Assembly (NCBI RefSeq): GCF_018131015.1
Contig: NZ_JAFCJJ010000007.1
Coordinates: forward strand, 124,001 to 188,000
Reading direction: 5' to 3'
Source: Bradyrhizobium diazoefficiens
Lineage (GTDB): Bacteria > Pseudomonadota > Alphaproteobacteria > Rhizobiales > Xanthobacteraceae
Length of the DNA: 64,000 nucleotides
The position numbers were made by a program, and so were the translations under genes. This document shows positions 36,902-45,652 of the stretch, piece after piece; positions within the stretch are counted from its first letter, which is position 1, and every line of letters begins with the position of its first letter. The notes under the pieces were generated by a model that did no database searches, was not told where the DNA came from, and saw nothing but the letters and a program-made list of their open reading frames with translations.

Positions 36902-37231
36902 CTAATCCCTTGACACAGGTTGCAGCTGCCAGAGCGTCAGGTAGTTCATGATCGGCCGCTCGAACGTTGCTCCCCTGGCGACAAATTGTTTGCCCGAGTC
37001 CAGCATCGGCTGGAATTGATCCAGCTGCCTGGCCGCATCGAGATCGACCCATATGCTGACATTGGTGAGTGACGAGGTGGCCTCGTCTGCGCCGGCATGA
37101 AATGCCAGCAATCCGCGCATCGACTCGATGCCGGGCCGAAGCAGCTTCTCGGCCTCGATCATCATTTGCCGAATCTCGGCAAACTTGTCCGGCGCGCATC
37201 GAATAATGGAGACCCTTACGATTGGCTGCAT
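36902..37231 (-). CDS. Small dimeric alpha/beta-barrel (ABM-like) protein
   Basis: A 109-residue protein from ATG 37231 (MQPIVRVSIIRCAPDKFAEI). The alternation of strands and helices, with VSIWVDLDAARQLDQFQPML in the second half, suggests a ferredoxin-like dimeric barrel as in antibiotic-biosynthesis monooxygenase-like proteins. Catalytic residues cannot be named. It is convergent with the broken MFS gene, whose C-terminal domain probably has the same fold. Confidence 0.68.
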   Translation of the reverse strand: MQPIVRVSIIRCAPDKFAEIRQMMIEAEKLLRPGIESMRGLLAFHAGADEATSSLTNVSIWVDLDAARQLDQFQPMLDSGKQFVARGATFERPIMNYLTLWQLQPVSRD

Positions 37232-37274
37232 CGGGAGATATTCCTCTTCTCGCACGGTAAAAGGCAGCAGGCTC

Positions 37275-37355
37275 GGCAAAGGCGCGCATGCGCCTTGCCC
37301 ACGATCCTTCAAGCAATGTTGCAAGAAGAGTGGGCGCGCAGCGCGTTGCCCGCCC
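37275..37355. repeat. Diverged copy of the 39001 repeat family
   Basis: GGCAAAGGCGCGCATGCGCC followed by TTGCCCAC matches the left half of the element at 39001-39090, and GTGGGCGCGCAGCGCGTTGCCC near 37330 is the degraded right half. Noncoding. Confidence 0.6.
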
Positions 37356-37372
37356 CGAAAGCTGCGGCGCCG

Positions 37373-37513
37373 CTACGGTGCGGCAAAATGGAGGGCGACC
37401 GCCGCCAGGATGCAGATGCCGATCGCGACAGCCCAGCCGTAGCGTGGGCTGGGCCATACTCCTGCTGTAACCAGGAACAGGGCCGCGGCGCCGGCCAGCT
37501 TGACGGCATTCAT
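37373..37513 (-). CDS. Small two-span membrane protein, 46 residues
   Basis: ATG 37513 (MNAVKLAGAAALFLVTAGV) with GAGG nine bases upstream; ATG 37519 is the alternative. Two hydrophobic segments (about 4-19 and 26-44) separated by PSPRYG predict a hairpin in the membrane. No family recognised. Confidence 0.55.
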   Translation of the reverse strand: MNAVKLAGAAALFLVTAGVWPSPRYGWAVAIGICILAAVALHFAAP

Positions 37514-37634
37514 CACCATGCCCTCAATATGCGCGCCCCAGCCAATTTGGATACTCACAAGTTCGAAACACGACGTGGCCCTTGCCGCACACGGCGGAAC
37601 GCCCGTGGCAGCGTCGCCCGGGGGCGTGCCCGTC

Positions 37635-38882
37635 CTACGGCGCCGGCCGCTCCCAGCCGAGGAATTCGACCTGGCCGGCTTGCTTTCGCGCAGGCCCGAG
37701 AAACACGACCAGCCGGAGCCCATCGGTCACGTACGGATCATATCCAAGGTTCTTGCGCGGATCGGATGGGCTGGACACGCCGACGCCACGCGCGAATCCG
37801 AACTCATAAGCGTAGCCGGTCAGCAGCAGGTCCTGCAGAAGATAGTAGCGATCCTGATCGACTTCCGGGCTGATCCTGTGGGTGGTGAACGACCACGTCT
37901 GGGTCGTCAGCTTCGTGCCGATGTCGCGGCTGATCTGCCCGACCCAGACATCTCGTCCTTCAGCAGTGAACGGCGCGTGCCAGACCCGCAAATGATTGCG
38001 CAGGCTGATGTTGTTCCGGGCTTTCTGCAACGCGATGTCCTGCGGACGGCCGAAGACATACAGCGGGCTGACCGGCGACGTCGTATACTCCGTCCCGAAA
38101 ATGAAGGCGCTGACGGTTCTCAGGACGCTATGAATGTCGAGCGGTTCATCGAGGCGCCATCCCCGCTCGATAAAGGGAAAAATTGCATCCGCGCCGCTGC
38201 CGATCACCACCAGGTTGAGCGGGTCTCCCGGCCTGCTTCCTTCCTCGTTGGACGTACAGCAGGGCAGTTGCTCCAGCTTCGCGCGCAGGCCGGCGAGGTC
38301 GACGTTCTCGGCCGCGGGAGGCAAGGCGTCGAAATCGATATTTTGCGCCGTGTAGAGCTTGGTGTCCAACCGGACGACGAAACGAAATTCGAGGCGCTCG
38401 CCACGCCCGACAAAATCGGCCCGGACGAATTTGATCCCGCCCTCGCGGTGGGTCAGGACGAATCCCGACGCGCTCTCGCCGGGACCAATGGCCTCAGGCA
38501 TGGCTTCCCGTGTGAACACCTGCTCCCTTTGCCTGTCGGCGTCGCCCGGAAGCCAGGCGCGAAATATTCGCGATGCCTCCGGCGGCGTGTAGTAGTCCGG
38601 GTCGGTCGTGGCCGGCAGATAATACAGCGTTCCGTCGCTGCCATTCCTGACGCTGAGCCATACGGCCTGCATTCCCTTGTCGGCCAGTGAGACACCAAAA
38701 TAACGTTCACTCTCGTCGTCGCTGAGCACCGCCACGCGGGCGGTGACCTGACCCTGTTGCTGTGTCAGCGCGCGAGATTCAAAAATGGCGTGTCCGGTGG
38801 GGGCGGGCGGTGTCCTGGTGCAGCCGCTCACTGCGAGGAGAACCGCCGCAAAAATCTGGACTGATCTCGATGATGCGCGCAT
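37635..38882 (-). CDS. LssY C-terminal domain lipoprotein
   Basis: A 415-residue exported protein. The leader ends in LLAVSGC, a clean lipobox with Cys21. The C-terminal half carries the LssY_C pattern: IGSGADAIFPFIERGW, SPLYVFGRPQDIALQKAR, VWVGQISRDIG and the closing YVTDGLRLVVFL. In LssY this domain is fused to PAP2/DedA-like membrane parts and linked to type II secretion in Legionella; here it is a free lipoprotein. The N-terminal 160 residues (around DPDYYTPPEASR) are unassigned. Confidence 0.82.
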   Translation of the reverse strand: MRASSRSVQIFAAVLLAVSGCTRTPPAPTGHAIFESRALTQQQGQVTARVAVLSDDESERYFGVSLADKGMQAVWLSVRNGSDGTLYYLPATTDPDYYTPPEASRIFRAWLPGDADRQREQVFTREAMPEAIGPGESASGFVLTHREGGIKFVRADFVGRGERLEFRFVVRLDTKLYTAQNIDFDALPPAAENVDLAGLRAKLEQLPCCTSNEEGSRPGDPLNLVVIGSGADAIFPFIERGWRLDEPLDIHSVLRTVSAFIFGTEYTTSPVSPLYVFGRPQDIALQKARNNISLRNHLRVWHAPFTAEGRDVWVGQISRDIGTKLTTQTWSFTTHRISPEVDQDRYYLLQDLLLTGYAYEFGFARGVGVSSPSDPRKNLGYDPYVTDGLRLVVFLGPARKQAGQVEFLGWERPAP

Positions 38883-39000
38883 CGTGCCAGGGCCCTCGGT
38901 CGCAGCAACTGGTGGCCTTTCGGGTAGATGCAGGTGCGCGAGCTCGCTTGACCTGAATCAAGCTTCGCGTCGAAATGAGAGCCTCTAGGGATCAAAAGAA

Positions 39001-39090
39001 GTAGGGTGGGCAAAGGCGCCATGCGCCGTGCCCACCATTTCTCAACGGACACCGCGGAATGGTGGGCACGCTACGCTTTGCCCACCCTAC
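39001..39090. repeat. Dispersed inverted repeat (GTAGGGTGGGCAAAGG type)
   Basis: Left end GTAGGGTGGGCAAAGG and right end CTTTGCCCACCCTAC are exact complements over 15 bases; the middle holds a second pair, GCCCACCATT and AATGGTGGGC. A diverged copy lies at 37275-37355. Confidence 0.85.
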
Positions 39091-39100
39091 AAGCTGCGAG

Positions 39101-40582
39101 CTATTTTGACGCTGCCGCGCCGTCCGTGTCCCGCACATGGATCACCGCGATGTCGTCCGCATAGATCCGCTTCCAGCCCTTGAGGTGGTCGAGGATTTGC
39201 GGGCCCGGCGCGTCGGCGACCAGCAGCGTGGCGTCGATCTTGTATTGATCGAGCAGGCGCGGCAGCAGCTCGGGCTTCTTGCCCTCGGTCGCCTTGAAGA
39301 AGTCCATGACGAATTTTTCGCCATAGAGCTCGGCGCGGCCGTCGGCGAAGACCGGGATGCCGCGCGCGATCAGATAGCCGCCGAACTGATAGGCGTTGAA
39401 GATGCGCTGCGCCTTGCGTTGCTCGAGCAGGTCCACGGCCGCAACCGGCGTCTGCGTCATGGTGAAGGTGAAGCGGTGGTGCCCCATGTAGATCGCGGTC
39501 GAGGTCCAGCCTGCGGCGAGGATCATCAGTGCGCCTGTTACGGTGACGTAACGGGCGGGCCAGCGGTCGCTGCCTGCTGCATCCGCTGGAGGCCGCGAAA
39601 ACATCTCGCCGAGCGGCTTTGCCAGCACCAGCGGCACCAGGAAGGCAAAAGCCTCGATGCTGCGGACATGGGTCAGCGCGCCCCAGGTGAAGAACAGGAT
39701 CAGGAAGATCCGGGGCGCGGAGAGCACGAGGCCGCGATAATAACCGAGCGCGATCAGGCCGAGCAGCGCGCCCTCGAACGCCGAAAACGAGGAAAAGTCA
39801 GGCGGCATCCATTCCAGGATCACCTTCAGCAGCTCGCCGAGATTGAGGATGTTGGTCGCGCCCAGCAGCGTCCGCCAGCCGTAGGGCGTGCAGCAGCTCG
39901 CGATCATCGCGGCGACGCCGAACAGCACCCAGCGCGCGAACAGCCGCAGCCGCTGGCCCTTCTCGGCGTGCTCGACCGCCTCGAGCGAGATCGGGCCGAT
40001 CAGCGCGAGACCCAGCACGAAGCCGCCATGCAGGTTCGCCCACAGCGCCATCAGCGGCAGCATCGCGAAGGACGGCGCGCGCCTGCGGTCCGCGGCCGCC
40101 ATCAGCAGGCCGACCCAGGCCACCATGACCGGCAGCGCCAGGATGTGCGGACGCGCCAGGATGTGATGCAGCGACAATAGCAGCGCCAGCATCGCGAACA
40201 GGATCGAACGCGGCATCTCGAGATGCGCGTCGAGCAGCCGGGCCAGGATCGCCGTCGACGCCGCCATCCCGAGCGCGGTGAGGATCACGGGGCCAGCCCA
40301 GTCGAACTGCGTATAGGAGAACGCGAACAGCACCTGCGACAGCCACGATGTCGAGATCCAGGGCTGGCCCGTCCGTGTGAAGGAGTAGAAGTCGGTGTAC
40401 GGCATGGCGCCGTGATCGAGGATCCACTGCCCGATCCTGATCTGCCAGAACGAGTCGGAATCCTGCAGCAGCGTGTTGCCGAGAAAGAGGAAGAAGAGAT
40501 AGGTGCCGACGCCGATACACAGCGGCATCAGCGCGCGCGCGCGGCTCTGAACTGCGATGCCGTTGGCGAAGGAAAGGGACAT
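39101..40582 (-). CDS. Polytopic membrane protein, glycosyltransferase-like
   Basis: A 493-residue protein from ATG 40582 (MSLSFANGIAVQSRARALMP). About ten hydrophobic segments fill residues 20-375, and a soluble C-terminal part (about 390-490) follows. A first-loop sequence QDSDSFWQIRIGQWILDHG resembles the acidic loop of GT-C type (PMT-like) glycosyltransferases, and the C-terminal FADGRAELYGEKFV recurs in such hypothetical membrane proteins. Function is not assigned. An ATG 42 bases upstream would add 14 residues. Confidence 0.72.
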   Translation of the reverse strand: MSLSFANGIAVQSRARALMPLCIGVGTYLFFLFLGNTLLQDSDSFWQIRIGQWILDHGAMPYTDFYSFTRTGQPWISTSWLSQVLFAFSYTQFDWAGPVILTALGMAASTAILARLLDAHLEMPRSILFAMLALLLSLHHILARPHILALPVMVAWVGLLMAAADRRRAPSFAMLPLMALWANLHGGFVLGLALIGPISLEAVEHAEKGQRLRLFARWVLFGVAAMIASCCTPYGWRTLLGATNILNLGELLKVILEWMPPDFSSFSAFEGALLGLIALGYYRGLVLSAPRIFLILFFTWGALTHVRSIEAFAFLVPLVLAKPLGEMFSRPPADAAGSDRWPARYVTVTGALMILAAGWTSTAIYMGHHRFTFTMTQTPVAAVDLLEQRKAQRIFNAYQFGGYLIARGIPVFADGRAELYGEKFVMDFFKATEGKKPELLPRLLDQYKIDATLLVADAPGPQILDHLKGWKRIYADDIAVIHVRDTDGAAASK

Positions 40583-40869
40583 GCCGCCTCGTTGTTCGTG
40601 CCGGGTTGGCCGGGCGGGCGGCATTGAACCATCGCGGTCATAACTTCGGGTAAATCGGCGACGCCGGCCGATGATGTCCGGACGATTTAAGGGATTGTTT
40701 TCAATTCCCCTTTACCATTGTCCAATGCGCGCAAAGCGCGCGCTTTTTGCGCAGTCGAGTTAACTGCAGCGCAATTCTTTGTCTCTACGGTCTTTTTCAT
40801 GGTCGGGCGGCGCTGGGAAGCCGGAAAGACCAGACCAGTTGTGTAGCTTGTGTACCTTTGGAGCAGACT

Positions 40870-41034
40870 ATGAAGAACCTCGTTTCGCGTTTCGTGAAGG
40901 ACGAATCCGGCGCCACCGCCATCGAATACGGCCTGATCGCTGCCGGCATCGCGCTGGCCATCATCACCGTCGTGAACAACCTCGGCAGCACGATGAACAC
41001 CAAGTTCGGCTCGATCTCGTCCAGCCTGAAGTAA
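40870..41034 (+). CDS. Flp family type IVb pilin
   Basis: A 54-residue prepilin: leader MKNLVSRFVKDESG with cleavage after Gly14, then ATAIEYGLIAAGIALAIIT with Glu at +5 and Tyr at +6, as required for Flp pilins. Mature pilins assemble into Tad pili for surface attachment. No tad, cpa or rcp genes are in this window, so it is an orphan locus relying on machinery elsewhere. It is monocistronic, with an intrinsic terminator 28 bases downstream. The 287-base gap upstream is AT-rich in places and should hold its promoter. Confidence 0.95.
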   Translation: MKNLVSRFVKDESGATAIEYGLIAAGIALAIITVVNNLGSTMNTKFGSISSSLK

Positions 41035-41062
41035 GCCTGGACCCTATCCAGTCTTCCAAAGG

Positions 41063-41090
41063 GCCCCGTCCTCGACGGGGCTCTTTTCGT
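41063..41090 (+). terminator. Rho-independent terminator after flp
   Basis: GCCCCGTC at 41063-41070 pairs with GACGGGGC at 41074-41081, three-base loop, followed by TCTTTTCGTTT. Confidence 0.88.
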
Positions 41091-41115
41091 TTGGGGCGAT
41101 GGTTGCGCGCCACGC

Positions 41116-41199
41116 GTCATGGCCGGGCTTGTCCCGGCCATCCACGTTCTTACGCGTGGAGCCAAGGACGTGGATGCCCGGGACAAGCCCGGGCATGAC
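41116..41199. repeat. Dispersed palindromic repeat, family A copy 3 (inverted orientation)
   Basis: Same element as 2104-2187 but with the arms swapped: here the GGCCGGG arm comes first and the CCCGGG arm second. The rest of the 336-base gap (41200-41370) shows no further gene; it includes the TetR gene's likely promoter and a AGGAAG ribosome site. Confidence 0.85.
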
Positions 41200-41370
41200 G
41201 GCCTTCCCAAGCCTCGCGTTCCCCCATCCGCTCGGAGCAACCCCTGACGCATTTGCTCCTTGTCATTCCCTCTGAATAGTTGTTCAGTTCTTGCGGGCGA
41301 CTAGCAAATTGAATCGGTGACGACGCGTTCGGCGGTATTGCGCCGGGCGTATGGGGACAGGAAGCGCGCC

Positions 41371-42051
41371 ATGGTTTATCGGCGGACGCATCAAGTGGTG
41401 AAGCGCCTTGCGGCGCGGCGCAGCGCCATCCTGACGGCCGCACGCGAGGCGGCGGCGGAAGGCGGGATGGCTGCAGTGCAGATCGCGCCGGTGGCGGTCC
41501 GCGCCAATGTCGCGGCCGGCACCGTCTATCGCTACTTCCCCTCCAAGGCCGAGCTGATCTCCGAGCTGATTGCCGAAGTGTCGCGCGACGAACTCGCGGC
41601 GATCCGGCGCGCGGCCGATGCCGCGCCGGGCCCGTCCTCGGCGCTGGCGGCCGCCGTGACCACGGTCGCCGTCCACACCCTGTCGCAGCGCAGGCTCGCC
41701 TGGGGCATCCTGGCCGAGCCCGTCGACGTCGATGTCAGCGCCTCACGGCTTGCCAGCCGGCGCGAGATCGCGGGCGAGATCGGCTCGCGCATCGAGGCCG
41801 CCGTGCGCGCCGGTCACTTGCCCGTGCAGGACACCGCGCTCGCCGCGACCGCGCTGCTCGGCGCGCTGCACGAGGCGCTGGTCGGCCCGCTCGCGCCCGA
41901 CAATCTCGATGATGCCGCGAAGCTGCGCGACGCCGTTCAGACCGTGACGCTGCTGGCGCTGCGCGCGGTCGGCGTCATGGACGCCCGTGCCCGGGGTCTC
42001 GTGGTGCAGCAGACCCTGCTACCGACGTCGAAGGCTCTGGTCGGGGCCTAA
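41371..42051 (+). CDS. TetR/AcrR family transcriptional regulator
   Basis: A 226-residue regulator from ATG 41371, with AGGAAG upstream. The HTH (about 12-60) includes MAAVQIAPVAVRANVAAGTVYRYF followed by SKAELISELI. The C-terminal ligand domain is alanine-rich and helical, with no recognisable ligand signature. Neighbours are an orphan pilin and pyruvate kinase in the opposite orientation, so the target is unclear. Confidence 0.9.
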   Translation: MVYRRTHQVVKRLAARRSAILTAAREAAAEGGMAAVQIAPVAVRANVAAGTVYRYFPSKAELISELIAEVSRDELAAIRRAADAAPGPSSALAAAVTTVAVHTLSQRRLAWGILAEPVDVDVSASRLASRREIAGEIGSRIEAAVRAGHLPVQDTALAATALLGALHEALVGPLAPDNLDDAAKLRDAVQTVTLLALRAVGVMDARARGLVVQQTLLPTSKALVGA

Positions 42052-42192
42052 AGACAGGGTGCGAGGCCTGATCGCGCTCAGGTCATTGCGGAAGCGCGCT
42101 TTTTTCCAAAACCCGCGCAGCTTCGCCGGACTCGCCGGAATCAGTGCATGGGGTTGTTTTCGACATTTTTGTTTGGCGCGCGCCGGCGGCCC

Positions 42193-43629
42193 TTACATAT
42201 CCGCGTCGCCCTCGGGGCCGACCGAGGCGATGCGCACCATGTTGGTGGTGCCGGGAATGCCGAGCGGCACGCCGGCGACGATGATCACGCGCTGGCCGGC
42301 GCGGACAAAACCGTCGCGGAACGCGATCTGGCCGGCGCGGCTCACCATGTCGTCCTGGTCGCGCGCGTCTTCCGCCACCACGCAGTGCACGCCCCAGACC
42401 ACCGCGAGCCGGCGGCCGGCCGTGATGTTCGGCGTGATGGCCACGATCGGCGGCTTCGGCCGCTCGCGCGCCACGCGCACGGCGGTCGAGCCCGATGAGG
42501 TCCAGCAGATCAGGGCGGGCAGGTCGAGCGTCTCGGCGATCTGCCGCGCGGCGTCGGCGATGGCGTCGCCTGCGGTGGCTTCGGGGGCGGGGCGCTGCGC
42601 CGCGACCACCGAGCGGTAGGTCGGGTCGCGCTCGACCTCCTCGCCGATGCGGTTCATGGTCGAGACCGCCTCGACCGGGAATTTGCCGGCCGCCGATTCC
42701 GCCGACAGCATGATGGCGTCGGCGCCTTCATAGACGGCGGTGGCGACGTCGGAGACCTCGGCGCGGGTCGGCACCGGCGACTGGATCATCGATTCCAGCA
42801 TCTGGGTTGCGATCACCACCGGCTTGCCGGCACGGCGCGCCATCCGCGTCATCTGCTTTTGCAGGCTCGGCACCCGCTCCAGCGGCAATTCGACGCCGAG
42901 ATCGCCGCGCGCCACCATCAGCGCATCGGAGGCCTCGATGATGTCGGCAAGGCGGTCGATCGCCTGCGGCTTCTCGATCTTGGCCATGACAGCGGCGCGG
43001 CCGCGGATCAGCTTCTTGGCCTCGGTCACGTCGTCGGCGCGCTGCACGAAGGACAGCGCGATCCAGTCGACGCCGGTGACGAGCGCGGCCTCGAGGTCGG
43101 CGCGGTCCTTCGGCGTCATGGCGGAGACCGGCAGGTCGGTGTCGGGCAGGCTGACGCCCTTGCGGTCGCTCATCCTGCCGCCGACCACGACGCGGGTCAC
43201 CGCATGCTCCTTGGAGGTCTCCTCGGCAATCAGCCGCACCTTGCCGTCGTCGAGCAGCAGCGCATGGCCGGGCCGCAGTGCAGCCAGGATCTCCGGATGC
43301 GGGAGATTGACGCGGGTGCTGTCACCCGGCGCCTTGTCGGAATCGAGCGTAAAAGTCTGGCCGTTCTGGAGCTGGACCGATCCTTCCGCGAAGGCGCCGA
43401 GCCTCAGCTTCGGGCCCTGCAGGTCGACCAGGATGCCGATCGGGCGGCCGTAGCTCGATTCGACGTTGCGGATCGTCGCCACCAGCTCCCGCATCTTGTC
43501 ATGCGGGGTGTGGCTCATGTTGATGCGGAAGATGTCGGCGCCGGCCTCGAACAGGCGGCGGATCATCGCAAGGTCCGACGAGGCCGGGCCGAGCGTCGCG
43601 AGAATCTTGATACGGCGAAGTCGCCTCAT
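42193..43629 (-). CDS. pyk: Pyruvate kinase
   Basis: A 478-residue glycolytic enzyme making ATP and pyruvate from phosphoenolpyruvate and ADP. Visible are the N-terminal IKILATLGPASS, the substrate segment FRINMSHT, the catalytic-Lys region MAKIEKPQAI, the MVARGDLGVELP signature and the C-terminal allosteric domain. Length is normal. Its ATG overlaps the stop of the DUF1036 gene (ATGA), so the two are co-translated in that order, a pairing that recurs in rhizobia. Confidence 0.96.
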   Translation of the reverse strand: MRRLRRIKILATLGPASSDLAMIRRLFEAGADIFRINMSHTPHDKMRELVATIRNVESSYGRPIGILVDLQGPKLRLGAFAEGSVQLQNGQTFTLDSDKAPGDSTRVNLPHPEILAALRPGHALLLDDGKVRLIAEETSKEHAVTRVVVGGRMSDRKGVSLPDTDLPVSAMTPKDRADLEAALVTGVDWIALSFVQRADDVTEAKKLIRGRAAVMAKIEKPQAIDRLADIIEASDALMVARGDLGVELPLERVPSLQKQMTRMARRAGKPVVIATQMLESMIQSPVPTRAEVSDVATAVYEGADAIMLSAESAAGKFPVEAVSTMNRIGEEVERDPTYRSVVAAQRPAPEATAGDAIADAARQIAETLDLPALICWTSSGSTAVRVARERPKPPIVAITPNITAGRRLAVVWGVHCVVAEDARDQDDMVSRAGQIAFRDGFVRAGQRVIIVAGVPLGIPGTTNMVRIASVGPEGDADM

Positions 43630-44222
43630 GGCTTATTTCCAGGCGGGGGCAAAGCGGTGGGTGGCACGCCGGGCGAGCCCGGGGGCGTAGCACCGCCCTG
43701 CCCGCTGGGCAAACCCGGAACGCCACCCGGGCCGACCGGCCCGGGCAGGCCGGGCACGCGCTGCTGCGCCGCCGGCTGCTCGTTGGCGTCGGTGAGCTGC
43801 ACCGTCCAGGCCCGCTGCTCGCCGGTATCGACCTCGAAATAGCCGGTGCGGTCGAAGCCGCGCGCCAGGCAATCCTCGGTGCCGCGGATAGTGAATTCCT
43901 TGTCGCGCGAGCACATGAAGGCCTGGCCCGACCATTCGCCGCCGCGGTCATAGTCGATGGCGTAGATGTAGTAGTAGCGGGCGACCAAGGTGCCCCTGAG
44001 CAGCGTCTCGCAGCTTCGGGAGGAGATGTTCCACCAGCCTTCCGTGGTCCAGCCGTCGGCGTCCTTGTAGCCCAGCGCAATGCCGACCCGGCTCGAGGTG
44101 TTGTTGCAGAGGCGGAAATCGGCCGCAGCCGGGCTGGTCCAGAGGCAAAACAGCGCAACCGCCAGCACCGGGACCAACCGGGCGAGCAGGCGAAGCGGGG
44201 CGTGGGAAGATTCGGCGATCAT
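43626..44222 (-). CDS. DUF1036 exported protein with collagen-like tail
   Basis: A 198-residue protein with a signal peptide (about 1-35, cleavage near AAA) and a DUF1036 domain (about 36-145) with paired Cys (FRLCNN, SCETLL, FMCSRD, EDCLARGF). The final 45 residues are Gly/Pro-rich with GxP-like triplets (GLPGPVGPGGVPGLP), resembling a short collagen-like or disordered tail. Function unknown. Its stop overlaps the pyk start. Confidence 0.85.
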   Translation of the reverse strand: MIAESSHAPLRLLARLVPVLAVALFCLWTSPAAADFRLCNNTSSRVGIALGYKDADGWTTEGWWNISSRSCETLLRGTLVARYYYIYAIDYDRGGEWSGQAFMCSRDKEFTIRGTEDCLARGFDRTGYFEVDTGEQRAWTVQLTDANEQPAAQQRVPGLPGPVGPGGVPGLPSGQGGATPPGSPGVPPTALPPPGNKP

Positions 44223-44395
44223 TGGCGCGGATGGTATACCAGATCATTGAAGATTTGGCGCGAGGCGGGGATCTGCCCCAAAGCCGGCTTCGGGCCGGTT
44301 TGCCCCCCGATATGGCAAAATCTGTGACAGGACCCCACCTGATCCCGTAAGGAGATCCATCGGGGACAATCCAGTTCAGAGCCAAGGGATCCAGC

Positions 44396-44701
44396 ATGGC
44401 CATCGACGACAAAACCAGAACGGAACTCGAGGCCGCCGCCTTCCGGCGCCTGGTCGACCATTTGCGCCACCGGACCGACGTCCAGAACATCGACCTGATG
44501 AATCTGGCCGGCTTCTGCCGCAACTGCCTCTCCAACTGGCTCAAGGAGGCCGCCGACGCGCAAGGCGCGGCCCTGAGCAAGGACGAGAGCCGGGAAGCCG
44601 TCTACGGCATGCCCTACGAGACCTGGAAGTCGAAATATCAGGGCACCGCGACGGCCGAGCAGCTCGAAGCGATGAAGAAGTCCCATCCGCACGGACATTG
44701 A
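44396..44701 (+). CDS. DUF1244 protein
   Basis: A 101-residue cytosolic protein with the DUF1244 core RRLVDHLRHRTDVQNIDLMNLAGFCRNC split over residues 18-45; Cys41 and Cys44 and the His-rich C-terminus (HPHGH) could bind metal. The family is small, helical and confined mainly to proteobacteria, with no known function. ATG 44396. Confidence 0.88.
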   Translation: MAIDDKTRTELEAAAFRRLVDHLRHRTDVQNIDLMNLAGFCRNCLSNWLKEAADAQGAALSKDESREAVYGMPYETWKSKYQGTATAEQLEAMKKSHPHGH

Positions 44702-44878
44702 GGCATTCGGCGCTTCGCATTTACCCGTAATAACAACGGGGTCTCATCTCCTGTGGGCGCGCTGTGGACGAGCGCGATGCTTGCTTGAACGCGAGGAGCG
44801 CCAACCCTAAGGGTCAAGCAGCACGCGCGGTGAGGATGCCGGCGTCACCCGTTTTCCAGTTCCATTGGGAGTACCAAG

Positions 44879-45151
44879 ATGGCCACCTCCGCCGCCGTCC
44901 GCGACGACGAGCCCGCGACGAAATTCGCCAAGGACCAGCTCAAATCCATCATCGAGCGCATCGAGCGGCTGGAGGAGGAGAAGAAGGCGATTTCCGACGA
45001 CATCCGCGACGTCTATGCCGAGAGCAAGGGCAACGGTTTCGACGTCAAGGCGCTGCGCGCCATCGTGCGCCTGCGCAAGCAGGATCCGAACGAGCGCGCC
45101 GAGGCCGAGACGATCCTCGAGACCTACATGCAGGCGCTGGGAATGATCTGA
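44879..45151 (+). CDS. gapR: GapR, nucleoid-associated protein (DUF2312)
   Basis: A 90-residue protein matching GapR throughout: [20 protein letters not shown] as the long dimerisation helix and [20 protein letters not shown] as the DNA-binding part. In Caulobacter GapR binds overtwisted, AT-rich DNA ahead of polymerases and is needed for chromosome replication and cell-cycle progression. ATG 44879 follows GGGAGTACC. The only strongly cell-cycle-specific gene in the window besides the CtrA-type boxes. Confidence 0.93.
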   Translation: MATSAAVRDDEPATKFAKDQLKSIIERIERLEEEKKAISDDIRDVYAESKGNGFDVKALRAIVRLRKQDPNERAEAETILETYMQALGMI

Positions 45152-45218
45152 GGCGTTTGTCGCCTCCAACAACTGCTGCCGTCCGGACTTGCGCGCACGT
45201 TTGTGAACGGAGACTGCC

Positions 45219-45647
45219 GTGACTGCGCCGCCGCTGCCACGCGACGTGAGCCGTGCCTTCGGCGCCCTTCCGGCGCCGATCGGCACGCGGCTGCTCCAGG
45301 TGCGGGAGCTGATCTTCGCGACCGCCGCGGCACATGAAGAGGTGGGCCGCCTCACCGAGACCCTGAAATGGGGCGAGCCGGCCTACCTGACTGATGAGAC
45401 CGGCAGCGGCTCGACGATCCGGCTGGGCCGCCTCAAGGGCAGCGAGCAGGCCGCCATTCTCTTCAACTGCAGGACGACGCTGGTCGACAATTTTCGCGAG
45501 CGCTTTCCCGACCGGTTCGAGTACCGGCAGACGAGGGCCTTGCTGTTACCGGTGGCGGGGAAGCTTCCGAAGCGGGAACTCGGCGTCTGCCTGTCGCTGG
45601 CGCTGACCTATCATCTGGATCGGCGGGGCAGGCGTGGACCGCGCTGA
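45219..45647 (+). CDS. DUF1801 (YdhG-like) protein
   Basis: A 142-residue protein from a GTG start with GGAG ten bases upstream. The YdhG/DUF1801 core is visible (TETLKWGEPAYLTDETGSG, then RLKGSEQAAILFNC). Fold resembles iron-chaperone frataxin-like proteins; function unknown. Convergent with the DUF882 gene, five bases between stops. Confidence 0.85.
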   Translation: MTAPPLPRDVSRAFGALPAPIGTRLLQVRELIFATAAAHEEVGRLTETLKWGEPAYLTDETGSGSTIRLGRLKGSEQAAILFNCRTTLVDNFRERFPDRFEYRQTRALLLPVAGKLPKRELGVCLSLALTYHLDRRGRRGPR

Positions 45648-45652
45648 AGCAA

